In this document: in pieces, positions 53,759-64,000 of the stretch
Layout: the number at the start of each line of letters is the position of its first letter
Position numbering within the stretch: position 1 is the first letter of the stretch
Assembly: GCA_022559845.1 (NCBI GenBank)
Contig: CM040128.1
Location: 179,916,413-179,980,412 of the forward strand
Direction of reading: 5' to 3'
Source of the DNA: Amorphophallus konjac
Taxonomy: Eukaryota; Streptophyta; Magnoliopsida; Alismatales; Araceae
Length of the DNA: 64,000 bases
Translations under genes and position numbers: made by a program
The notes under the pieces: model-generated
The model's database searches: none
Told to the model about the DNA's origin: nothing
What the model saw: only the letters and a program-made list of their open reading frames with translations

Positions 53759-56373
53759 ATCATGATGCTACGTTCAGATAAAATCATTAATATTCCAAAC
53801 TACGAGTATACATACGATGGTTATGAGGATGGTCAATTCGACCAATCTTACTAGATTTCTCCTTAAGAGTCTCTTCAACACGAGGGATACTATCCTCCCT
53901 CTCACTTCAATAATTTCCAAGTCTACGTGGTAGACACCAATCAAGTGGTTGATTCCTCCCTGCAGGTTCAACCCCCAACCCAAGTCACATCCGGGGAAGC
54001 TTCCACGTCTTTTGATTTAAACGCTCTCATCAATGTCTTATCCAATCTTGATGAACAACAACACCAAGTGGTTCAATCCACTCTTAAGGGGAAGTCTATC
54101 CCCTCCTCCTCTTCCAACTCTCCTCAGGCCGTGGGTGGCCTTGAACCCAATACCCCTGATGATAAAGTTGTCCAACAACAACCCCCATCCTGTCACCCAT
54201 CACCCGTCACATCCTCAAACCCCAATTATTCCTTCTGCACCGGTGCAATTGGCAAGCTATTTTTTTGTTAGGCTGCAACAACCATCTCCGTCTCATATTT
54301 TAAGAAGGCCTATGACAAACCAAGTACATGTCACTCCGGCCCCTGCCGAGTCTGTCACCCAAACCCTCCATAAGATCGCTTAAATGGAAGAGCAACTCAA
54401 AAAAGACACAATTACTAAAGACACTCCGGAAGTCACTTTGCCCACCCTGCCAGTCTTTCACCAACCTCCTTCAGAGATGCCCAATTTCAGGCATTACAAT
54501 GGAATGGATAATCAGTTCATTCACTTGAAGGAATTCATGTACGAGGTGTCCTTTTGGTAGAATAATAAGGCATCCCTTGCGTATCTGTTTAGAAGGTCTT
54601 TAGATGGCCCTACACTTGAATGGTTTTATTCACTTGAGCCAACTGAAGCCAGTGACTTTGATGTTGTTCAAAGGGAGTTTTTGCAAAAGTATAGAGACCG
54701 TGTGGGTCAATCTTTGTCTGTTGCGGATCTAGTTGCTGAAAAGATGAGGCCGGGGGAGGATTTTGTTCAATATGTAGATAGATGGAGAGCGATGGCAGAA
54801 AGGTTAAGAGACACACTCTTGGAGCAAAAACAAGTGAAAATGATTGTGTGAAATGCTACCCCACAGTTTAGACACATTCTGACAATGAATAAGCTCGCCA
54901 CCATGGAAGAATTGTATGAATGAGCACGTTATATCCAAACTCTGTTAAAGGATTCGCCCATTATGAATATGTTTGAGCAGAAATCGAGAGTGATGGGGAA
55001 GAATAATGTTAACACTAATAATGGTGGAACAACCGAGGGCATGGTTACCAATGAGCAAGTGGGCATGGTTGGCAATCCCGCAACTTTTCAAAATTCTTCT
55101 TTGAACCCGAGACCCTCACAACAACAATCCCCTTTTCATGCCCAACCTTCCCACTACACAAATAACCCTCAACCATTCCGACCACCCCCCGAAAATCAAC
55201 CTATCCAACACAACCTCCAAGTACCCTGACAATACCATCGAGTGCCACCCCTACCAACTATGGCCCCCAGCAGCCGAGAAGACCACCAGGCCCTAAGAGA
55301 GCCCAGTATCCCCACTACCTAAAAGCCTCCCTGACATTTTTAATGTTCTCATGGCCGCCAACGCACTCACATTGCCTTAGGAGAGGCCGGCCTGGCCCCA
55401 AAATGTGGATACTTCACGTGATTGTGTCTTTCACCGGTAGCCGGGTCATAATATTGATCATTGTTTCCACTTCAAGGACTATATCTATGATATGAATGAT
55501 CAAGGTGGTATTGATTGGGATGAAATGAGAAGATATATCGCTACGCTGAAAGCACAAAGACCTCCCTGGCAACAACAGGCTCAGCAACAACCCCCTCAAC
55601 AGCAACAAGCTCTAGCACCTCAACCGGACATGGGGATTGTCCACAACCCACTGCCGTAGCACCACGCACCCAATCAATAAGTGAACCCTGTTACCCCTTT
55701 CCATGAAGTTGAGAGGGGACAAGGGTGGCATGAGGAAAGTGCCTCCATCTATGCCATCAACCAAATTCCCAACCAATCTCCTCACCTCCTAAGAACTACA
55801 CCACAACCGGTGATTGTACCTTCCCCCTTTCCCTAACCTTCACGCCCCCTCATCCGCCACACTACAAACCAAACTCCTTCCGCCTCCGCCAACTCTTCAC
55901 CTAGACTCCACCTTATTCATCCTTCACCCACGCCCCCTTCACCATCGACTTCACGCACACCTGCTTCCTCTAACCCTCCACCTAGACCCCTCCTGCTTCA
56001 CCCTTCACCAATACCCCCCGTACCATAAGCCTCCCGTGCACCTACTCCAACAATCCCTCTGCCCCCTAGACCTCTCCTCACTCGCCCCTCACCCACTCTC
56101 CCTTCATCATCAACTGCCCAAGAGCCATCCACTTCCACCAATCCCTAGCCGGCAAGGCCCCTTATAAGGGTTCCATCTCCTGCTACGCCTCCTCAAATTC
56201 TGTCACCCGTTAACCCTTACATTCCCTCTTCTTCCACCAACCCTCCACCCACTAGACCCATCACAAACTCGATGGAGGCACACAACTCACAGACAATGGT
56301 CTCTGCAGTGGAGGGATATTCCACAGTGTATTTCAACACCGAGAGGAGCAGGATCCCATACCAAGACAAGAAG
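53759..56373 (+). pseudogene. gag: Tat-like Ty3/gypsy gag, heavily decayed
   Basis: The frame is broken by stops and shifts. Recognisable order: a Gln/Ser/Pro-rich N-terminus (53927-54270); the capsid domain near 54385-54960 with FRHYNGMDNQFIHLKEFM, ASLAYLFRRSLDGPTLEWFY and FLQKYRDRVGQSLSVADL; a zinc-knuckle-like region near 55405-55470 (CGYFT, then GHNIDHCFHFKDYIYDM in one frame); and a long Pro/Ser/Thr-rich region (55800-56280). Stops at 54558-54560, 54849-54851 and 54921-54923, among others, kill it. The LEWFYSL and DYIYDM blocks resemble Tat/Ogre gag. It is cut at 56374 by another LTR. Confidence 0.75.
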
Positions 56374-57682
56374 TGTAACGACCCAAGATCTGGATACCGG
56401 GTCTAACCCGATACCACTCGGATCCTACGCTGCCACCCACGAGCTGGGAAGCTTGGAATGGTTCAATAGGTGTCACGGGAGTGTATAGAAATCTAAAATA
56501 AATGTAGGAATTAAAGTGTGAAAATTAAATTTTACATTTATAAACAAATTTATACAAATTTATACAATTATCAATCTAGATATATAAGTCCCAAAGGTAC
56601 AAAGCCTTGCGGCATATCCCGGTTGGCAGAAGCTGGCGATGCTAAGACCTCAGACACTGCTCAAGACCTCCGAACGACAAGGAGGCACGCCGACTTGAAA
56701 AGAAAAGGGGTGAGCCTCATCTCATTGGCTTAGTAGGGGTCTCGCAGATCCCTACCACAACAAAATGAAATAAATAGAGCAACAAGTAATAAAATATAAA
56801 GATAGTAAGGCAGGTAAAGCAGTAAGGTAGAAAGAATAGCACTACAACATAAATAAACACGCTAAACCACTAACTGCCAAAGCCTGCACAACATCGGGAT
56901 ACCTCGGCTATCGAACACAACCCACATTGAAGCGGATTCTTGTAACCCAAGCCACAGAAAAGCTGGAACACGATGACTTGTTTCAGAATGTCTTTCCTAG
57001 GGTACGAACGCTAGAATCTTTACAACCAGGTAGACCCTCAGTCGGTCAACGGAGGAACATGGCTATGCAGCCGGATGGGACTCTCAAAGAAAGCAAGGAA
57101 CCAAGTCTCGATCACGTGTAACAAGGACACCGAGCCGCCAAAACACTGAACCTCGTCAGAAGAAAACCTGTGTCAAAACCTCTCAGGTGACAGGAGCATT
57201 ACCCACTAGAAGTAAAGTCGGATGCATCCACTGACGTCTTAGTTCACGTCCCAGGTGTCTCCCTACTCACCCCAGGCAGAAACTGAGACACACAACTACG
57301 TAACCACAGAACAAAGACTAGCTGGGGTTATGCTCGTCAGCACGTGTCCGACGCCCCCAACCACGTGTGCACACATAGACTATGCGCTCTAAGTCTGGTC
57401 CTCTAGCTAGTTTTCCCCCCAGCCCAGACTCAGGCTGCAAAGACGAGGGGCCCAATGGTAACCAACCTAAAATCCATCACACCGGAAAAGCTCTCCACCA
57501 CTCCCAAGTGGGTCCGCACATGTGTGCGCAGGAAAGCTATGACTAGGGGGAAAGGTCACTGGAGGTGAGAACTCATTGAAGAAGCGGAAATCACCAAAGT
57601 ACCACCAGTTCATACTAATCTCTCCATACACACGTAACCCGACACGAGGCGGCTATAAAAATATCTCAAAGCGCAGCAAGAG
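56374..57682 (-). mobile_element. Partial Tekay-type LTR in reverse orientation
   Basis: The left edge TGTAACGACCC is, on the minus strand, the LTR end GGGTCGTTACA. The minus-strand phrase CCCCTACTAAGCCAATGAG, then GGCTCACCCC (56707-56745) has the form of the CTACTGAGC...CTCACCC box seen in the Tekay-like LTRs at 14.8 and 20.4 kb. No gag or pol is seen. The right side is cut by copia element B. Open frames in it are short and unlike known proteins. Confidence 0.5.
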
Positions 57683-59969
57683 TGATATAGAAGGGGGGGG
57701 ATGAATAGATCACTCCCAATTTGCAAAACTTAGACGAGAAAATAAATCTACCGCTTATGCCCCTTCTAAACTAGCACACAAAGAATTGCAAATGCAGATA
57801 CCACTCAAGATCAAATAAGAGAATGATGATGAAGAGCTGAGCAAACAAATAGTCGAAGTGACAAACAGATAGAGAGCGCTGATAAGGACCGCAAACCACA
57901 GAGAAGACAACTAGTTTTTTAGGTGGTTCGACTGCAGTCAGCAATCTACATCCACCCCTCACTCCAACTAGAGTGAGGATTCCACTAGCCACTGCTAGAG
58001 CACAGCAGACTCAGTCTGCAAACAACTTGCTGCCAAACAGCTTGAAAACCCAAGGGAGACAAATCCCTCAACCAAGTTCTGCCACCCGCAGAGCTTGAAA
58101 CCTGTTCTAGCACCCAGCACGAACAGAACCGGAGAGTGCCTCTCCCTTCCTCCACACACCGGAGGGAACCTGCTAATGACAACCCGTCACTAGCAACACC
58201 AGAGATCAGCGATCTCTCTTCCTCTGCAACCCAGAGGGAAACAGGAGTTAGACTCCCTTCCTCCACATACCGGAGGGGAACAGATCAGAATTAGACGAAG
58301 AACACATAAAGAAAATCAGAAAAGAAACTAAAGAATGATCAAGAAAACATTCGATACTGAGAGTTAATACAAATGTAGCTTCCTGGGAAGCAATTTCAAA
58401 AACCAGATACTGCAAACTCTCTTTCTCTCTTCACTGCTATCTCTCTTTTTCTTTCTCTTCACTGCTATCTCTCTTTTTCTTTCTCTTCACTGTTGGATCG
58501 AGCTCTCTGTAATTCTGCCTTTTCTTTCTTGGCTCTGATCACCCTTCATCGGTGGGCGAAGGTTTCTATTTATAGCGGCAGCAGGTGGATAGGGCACAAC
58601 ATGCGTGTGCTTCCCACGCTCGATCCAGAACCTTCCTGCCACGTGTCCTCATTGGGTTGGTTCCTCTTATCTTGGATCACGTGCAACCCATTTATTTGGG
58701 AATATTCTTCCTCGTACCTGTAAGGAGATAAAAAACCATTAACACGCTGTATGGCCACTAAAACTAAAGCTGCATGAGGTATATGATAACAACACGACGT
58801 GACAACTACACGAGATAAGAAAAGAACGACACGAGATACAATGGACAAGAGTGACACAATCAAGGAAGGTGACACGAGGTCAGATCAGGATAGCACGAGG
58901 TGAGAGGAAAATATCACGGAGTGAAACAATAGAAGAACACACGATTTAGAAGAAACCTGGACGAGGTTAGAACGAAACAACACGAACTAACAAACGGCAA
59001 CAAAAGACGACACGAAGTGAAATGACACGTGAAAACATAAGAAAAACAACTCGAGCACAAAATAGCTCGAATGAACGACTCGAAGACGAGGTGACACGGG
59101 CTGACCACGACACGAAGACAAATAACAGAAACCGTCACGAGTTGAAAACAACACGAAGATGAAAATAGAAACCGACACGAGTTGAATACAACACGAAGAT
59201 GAAACACAGGAATTGACACGGCGTGTGGTCAAGGCGAGAAGGACATGAAGTCTAAAGAGAAAAATAGCACGAAGACAGAAGAGTGACACGGCTATCACGA
59301 CACGAAATGAAGCAGTGACACTAAGAAAAGGAACGACTCGAGGAACAACAGTAAGTGACACGTAATTGAACAAGCAGACATAAAAGATAACACGAGATGA
59401 GCAACTAAAGGACAGAGAGAAACGACACGAGGTTCACAGAGAAGCGACTCAGAGTTCGTCAGAACTATTCGAGCTGCTTCAGTAACACGTCACGAAGACA
59501 GAGGGAGACACGACACGAAGTTAGACAACCGAGACTAGGACTCAAAGACATAGATGACACAGATAGAACAACACGAAGTATTACCTCATACAAGTTTTCC
59601 TGTCAAGCATGGAAATCAACACGAAGTGTTGTAAGCTCAGACGACACGAAATCTTTTCGTGTTAGTGAGGAGAAACAACACGAAGTGTGGCTCAAGTAGC
59701 ACGAAAACAACCCCCAAAATTAACTGAAGTGGCTCGAGGATTTACATTAACACAGAGAAACATTTTTGTTCACAAAGGTTCATAGTGTTGAAACCATCAA
59801 GACATTATAACTCAGGCAACACTAAAATTCATTTGATCAAATTGTTCAATTGAATAGGACATTCCCTTACTATGTAATCCATTCACTTACATGATGAAAC
59901 ATGAGATTATCTTGAGATAAAGAAATGATTTATAGTGTGAGACATCATCAAAATCATAGGGACACAACA
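57683..59969 (-). repeat. Element B 3' LTR (2287 bp)
   Basis: On the minus strand the order is TGTTGTGTCCC, then U3 with dozens of TCGTGT words (59690-58790), G-boxes (58678-58683, 58640-58645), TATA (58567-58574), a leader starting AAACCTTCGCCCACC, hairpin modules (58285-58025), a CCTCACTC/GAGTGAGG hairpin (57957-57980) and a C-run before CTATATCA. The TG/CA ends fit an LTR; the 57683 boundary is inferred from them, because the second LTR is not in the window. Confidence 0.85.
58025..58285 (-). other. Array of three-hairpin modules in element B LTR
   Basis: Stems in plus coordinates: CTGTTC/GAACAG (58102-58107 with 58121-58126), GGAGAG/CTCTCC (58131-58136 with 58140-58145), CCTCC/GGAGG (58149-58153 with 58161-58165), CTAATGAC/GTCACTAG (58173-58180 with 58186-58193), AGAGATC/GATCTCT (58201-58207 with 58211-58217), CCTCT/AGAGG (58221-58225 with 58233-58237). 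The order and spacing match the arrays in A and the pol-less element, while stem sequences differ. Confidence 0.8.
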
Positions 59970-59985
59970 ATCTCCCCCTTTTTGA
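59970..59985 (-). other. Element B polypurine tract
   Basis: On the minus strand CAAAAAGGGGGAGAT precedes TGTTGTGTCCC, identical to the tract at 36622-36637. Confidence 0.93.
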
Positions 59986-61515
59986 TGATGGCAACACTAT
60001 GAATCAGGCAATATCAAGGTTTATCAAGATTTAACATGAAATCAATATCAGCTTCAACAACAGATTAAATTCAAGGCATGCTCATGCAAATGAATTAAAC
60101 ATTCCCTACAACACACTCTCATTTCCCCCACAACTCATAAACATATCAGCATGAAGCAACATGACTCCCCCAAAGCTCAAGACAAAACCAAGACTCACTG
60201 ATATTGCAGAACATTGCAGAACTTCTCACTAAAATTGTAGACATTGCAAACTTCTCTCCCCCTTTGACATCAGCAAAAAAAATACAGAATGTGTGACAGT
60301 GTTGGAAACATGAGGACTCAGGGCAGTAACTGCATAGTGCAGAAAGTCACGAGTAGGTCTTAAGAGAATAAGTGAGTTTCTAATCTCAAGACAGTATTCT
60401 TTAGATTTCAGTACACAATAGAGAAGTGGAATGATAGACAAGTTTATCATCATACATAGTGGATGATTTAGAGCAGTAGTTGACAAGTATGGCCAAAAAT
60501 AGCTGATCATTCAACTATTCCACTAGACAGCAAGAGACTAAATCAGAGAGGTGTTCTCAAGGTATTGAGGACAAGCAATCCATTAGTTGCATAACAATAA
60601 AGAATTTTTGTTGGAGATGATACTCAAGAAGATCAATGAGTAAATTGGTAGTTCACTTCCTTTGACATTAGGGAGACACCTTGATCAGAGGCCTGAATCC
60701 CCAGTTACTCAGAGTGAGTACCTCATTACTTCCTTCCCCTTTTTTTTATTAAGGAACAGAGTTAGTAACTGTGGCTTTTGACATGAGGAAACACCTTGAT
60801 TAGAGGCCAGAGTCCCCAGTTACTCACCAGCAAGCCACCATTGCTCTGTCATGACTTTTGATTTATTTTAAGCATTTGACACCTCATGACTTGGGAGAAA
60901 TATTCATTTCATTGATGAAGCTCCCAGTTTCTCAGTGATCAAAATAGAACATGTTTGTTCAGTTAAGCCCTTGAGTTAAAGAGATAGAATGATTGAAGAC
61001 AATACCAAAAAGGACTTTTCTGGAATTGAGTCTTGAAGTCTAGATTTCAAGTTGATTGGGTCAGATATCAAGACATACATGTTTTTTGGCCTGAATCAAA
61101 ATCAATGACAATGTAGGAAGATATACTTTATGCAATTAGTCCAGATCTCTGAAGGAGTACCAAAGGAAAGATTCTGAGTTGGAGATTAGAGTCACTGACT
61201 TATAGACTTAAGAGATAAGTGACACTCTACTTTCTGAGAGAACCACACTAAATCAGTCATGCAAGACCAGCAAAGGTACACATCTGGACAGCCCTTTTGA
61301 ATCTGTCAAAGAACTTCTCTTCTCACATTACAACTCGGCTCCCCCTAAGATATAGCATTCCTCAATAAAACATTTCAGCAAAATCTCAAGACTTTCCTTT
61401 ATTTAGAGCATTCCTAAAAGCTAACCAGTAAGTATTCTGAACTCCCCCTTAAACCAGCATGTAAGAAGGCTAAACAACAGATAGACAAAACTCCCCCTCA
61501 CAACAGGAACAGGCT
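59986..61515 (-). other. Element B 3' non-coding region
   Basis: It has two copies of the GAGTAACTGGGGATTCAGG, CCTCTGATCAAGGTGTCTCC block (plus 60665-60710 and 60785-60828) and the GAGAAACTGGGAGC...AATGAAAT...CATGAGGTGTC block (60880-60945). No open frame with coding character is seen. CTCCCCCT clusters at 61340, 61445 and 61490. Confidence 0.7.
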
Positions 61516-61521
61516 CCAAAA

Positions 61522-62700
61522 TTAAGACACTTTGTATAAGCCTAATTCTCTTCTCAATGTAGTGAATTTTTCATTATCCAGAGGTTTTGTGAAAATATCA
61601 GCAATCTGATTATCTGTCCCTACATGAATCAGTTCAAAATTATTCTTAGACACCTCATCTCTTATAAAATGATGTCTTATCTCTATGTGTTTGGTTCGAG
61701 AATGCAAAACATGATTTTTAGCAAGATTGATGGCGCTTGTATTATCACAGTAAATAGGTGTACACCCCAGGTCTACTTGGTAGTCCTGAAACTGGTGTTT
61801 AATCCATATAACTTGTGTTCCACAACTCCCTGCAGCCACATATTCAGCTTCTGCAGTGGAGAGGGCCACAGAATGTTGTTTCTTGGAGCCCCAAGATACT
61901 AAACACCCACCCAAGAATTCACAATGGCCACTTGTGCTTTTCCTGTCTAGTTTACAGCCTGCATAGTCAGCATCTTTGTATGCTACTAGATTCAATGTGC
62001 GAGATGCAGGAAACCATAAACCAAGAGAGTGACTAGCTGACAAATATCTGAAGATTCTTTTAACTGCAGCTAAGTATAGTTCAGTGGGTCTAGACTGATA
62101 CCTTGCACACATTCCTACACTGAATTGTATATCAGGTCTAGAGGCTGTCAAGTAAAGAAGTGATCCAATCATACCTCTATAAAGTTTGACATTTACTTCT
62201 TTACCTATCTCATCTGCATCCAATGATGTATTGGTGCCCATGGGTGTAGTAATGTGCTTTAAGTTTTCCATGCCAAACCTTTTGAACAGTTCCATTGTGT
62301 ATTTGGTTTGGTTGATGAAGCACCCATCTTCTAGCTGCTGTACCTGCAATCCAAGAAAATATTTTAGTTCACCAACCAAGCTCATTTCAAATTCAGCAGA
62401 CATCATGGTAGAAAATTCATCACATAGTTCATGCTTAGTTGATCCAAATACAATGTCATCTACATATACCTGAACTATAATGAGATCTTTATTCATGCCC
62501 TTGGTAAATAAAGTCTGATCAACTTTACCTCTTTTGTAGCCCTTGCTGATCAGAAATTCAGACAATCTTTCATACCAAGCTCTTGGAGCCTGCTTTAGAC
62601 CATACAAGGCTTTGTTTAACCCTGAAAACTTGGTTAGGTTGAGGAGAAAATTGAAATCCAGGAGGTTATTCAACAAAAACTTCTTCTTTAATAACTCCAT
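61522..62700 (-). pseudogene. pol: Element B reverse transcriptase C-terminal part and RNase H
   Basis: The frame includes LNKALYGLKQAPRAWYERL, the catalytic YVDDIVFG, YFLGLQVQQ, LYLTASRPDIQFSVG and RNase H with YKDADYAGCKLDRKSTSGH, STAEAEYVAAGS and CDNTSAINLAKN, ending LGLYKVS. In the RNase H start the usual YTDAD is YKDAD, but the Asp residues remain. The first roughly 30 codons are out of the true frame: pol crosses from the neighbouring frame near 62,615. Very close to element A in sequence and length. Confidence 0.9.
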
Positions 62701-63997
62701 TTAAAAAGGCACTTTTAACATCCATTTTTTGGAGTTTAATGTTCTTTGAGCATGCAAAGGCAAGCAACAATCTTATAGCTTCCATCCTAGCGACTGGTGC
62801 ATAGGATTCATCAAAGTCTACACCGAATTCCTGACAGTAGCCTTTGGCTACTAGTCTGGACTTATTCCTCGAGATGATTCCATCTTCATTCATCTTATTT
62901 TTGAACACCCACTTGGTTCCTATAATATTTATACCATCTGGTCTTGGGACAAGCTCCCAGACATTATTCCTTTCAAACTGACCTAATTCCTCACTCATAG
63001 CATTGACCCAAGCTTGATCAGCTAAGGCCTCTTCTACTGATTTGGGTTCAATTTGTGAGACCAAAGCAATTAAGTCATCATTATTCACATTTCTAAAATG
63101 AGACCTCGTCCGAAGGGGTTCTTCAGGATTGCCTATGACATTATCTAAAGGATGGTCTTTAAGAAATCTAATATTTGTTGAAGACTCACCTGTTTCTCTT
63201 GGACCTTCCTGATTTGGGGAATTTGTTTCTCCATTCTGCTGAGTCTTCTCTTCTTCTTGTTGGTTTTCCAGAAAATCTCCACCATGATTGGAGTCCCTGT
63301 CAAGATTTTCAACATTAGAAACATCTTTTTTTTCACTAAAAAGAATGTGTGGAGATTCTTCCACTTTCTGATCTGATACATTAAATACCCTATATGCCCT
63401 TGACACTTCAGAGTAACCCAAGAATATTCCAGGTGAACTCTTGGCTTCAAACTTGTCTAAGTCTTTCTTATCATTGTTATGAATAAAACATTTTGCTCCA
63501 AAAATTCTGAAATGAAACAAGTTTGGTTTCTTACCTTTTAGAAGCTCATAGGGTGTTTTCTTGTGTATGGGTCTTACCATGGCCCTGTTGATTATGTAGG
63601 TTGCTGTATTGGCTGCTTCTGCCCAAAACCTTCTAGGTAACTTACATTCAATCAACATGGTTCGGGTCATTTCCACCACTGTTCTATTTCTTCTCTCCAC
63701 GATCCCATTCTATTCAGGTGTCCTGGGAGAGGAAAACCTGTGAGTTAGTCCTTCTTTGTCACAAAGATCAGTAAACATGGAATTTTCAAACTCACCTCCA
63801 TGGTCAGATTGAATAGAACTAACCTTGTACTTCCCTTCTTGTTTGACCTTATTGAAAAACAGATTAAACTTTTGAAATGCATCACTCTTATTTGCTAAGA
63901 AAAATATCCATGAATATCTGGAGAAGTAATCTATGATGACATAGCCAAACCTGTTACCATTAAGACTCTGAGTTCTAGTTGGACCGAAAAGATCCAT
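62605..63997 (-). pseudogene. pol: Element B integrase and RT N-terminal part
   Basis: One frame from the window edge: MDLFGPTRTQSLNG (first catalytic Asp), IQSDHGGEF (second Asp), a TAG at 63710-63712, then [10 protein letters not shown] (Glu). [42 protein letters not shown], an acidic linker, [19 protein letters not shown] and [16 protein letters not shown] follow. A TAA at 62663-62665 and a frameshift near 62,615 separate it from the rest of RT. It is truncated on the right by the window, so gag and protease are unseen. Confidence 0.9.
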
Positions 63998-64000
63998 ATG

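Larger units (their letters stand above)
57683..64000 (-). mobile_element. Copia element B (SIRE-like, pol-bearing), 3' half
   Basis: On the minus strand, from beyond the window: integrase, RT, RNase H, a 3' non-coding region, a polypurine tract and the 3' LTR (59969 to 57683). LTR ends on the minus strand are TGTTGTGTCCC and CTATATCA. The other LTR, gag and duplication lie outside the window. The LTR start, polypurine tract, two G-boxes, TATA, leader and hairpin modules match the pol-less copia element at 28597-39444. Confidence 0.9.

Noticed and set aside
56518..57121. Short open frames between the Tat-like gag and copia B
   Set aside because: They lie in reversed LTR-like DNA, with no domain and no support.
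1..64000. CRISPR-like or bacterial operon content
   Set aside because: Repeats are long tandem units without spacers and every coding region is a plant retroelement or a mobile-domain gene.

Overview
This window is nuclear DNA from a flowering plant with a large, repeat-rich genome. Almost all of it is LTR retrotransposons nested in one another. I found no ordinary single-copy host gene, no tRNA or rRNA gene and no CRISPR array. The species cannot be named from the sequence. The plant assignment rests on SIRE-like Ty1/copia elements, Tat-like and Tekay-like Ty3/gypsy elements, initiator-Met-tRNA primer sites and plant-mobile-domain (PMD) genes.

Layout. (1) Positions 1-1899 and 22516-24300 are old Tat-like Ty3/gypsy debris: an integrase fragment, an LTR-like start at 534, several tandem arrays and two copies of a conserved non-coding module. 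(2) Copia element A (minus strand, 1900-22515, TSD CGACA) sits inside one of those arrays. Its 5' LTR is split by a Tekay-like gypsy element (10870-20805, TSD GCCAC) that has 4.3-kb LTRs, only a gag frame and no pol. (3) Positions 24370-40258 (minus) hold a multi-exon PMD gene, placed like the antisense extra genes of Tat-type elements just before a polypurine tract and LTR (41024 onward). Its first exon is broken by a 10.85-kb copia-type element (28597-39444, TSD CTTCC) with two 2807-bp LTRs, a decayed gag with six zinc knuckles and no pol. (4) Positions 44.6-49.9 kb repeat the same plan: hairpin arrays, the conserved module, a second truncated antisense gene, polypurine tract and LTR (49902-52779). 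A Tat-like gag remnant follows at 53.9-56.37 kb. (5) Positions 56374-57682 look like part of a Tekay-type LTR in reverse. Copia element B (minus, 57683 to beyond the window end) follows; its LTR and 3' region mark it as a pol-bearing relative of the pol-less element at 28.6-39.4 kb.

Working together: the pol-less copia element shares LTR promoter, polypurine tract, leader hairpins and 3' non-coding blocks with B, so a B-type element could supply its enzymes. The Tekay-like gag-only element would need a different partner, not present here. All coding frames seen carry stops or frameshifts, except the RT/RNase H frame of A.

The strongest new-looking signal is RNA structure rather than protein. 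Three copia LTR families carry tandem modules of about 68 nt, each with three small hairpins whose stem sequences differ between units and families while pairing is kept. The Tat-like regions carry a separate module of A4-bulged, GNRA-capped hairpins, plus tandem arrays whose hairpin stems also change in a compensatory way.
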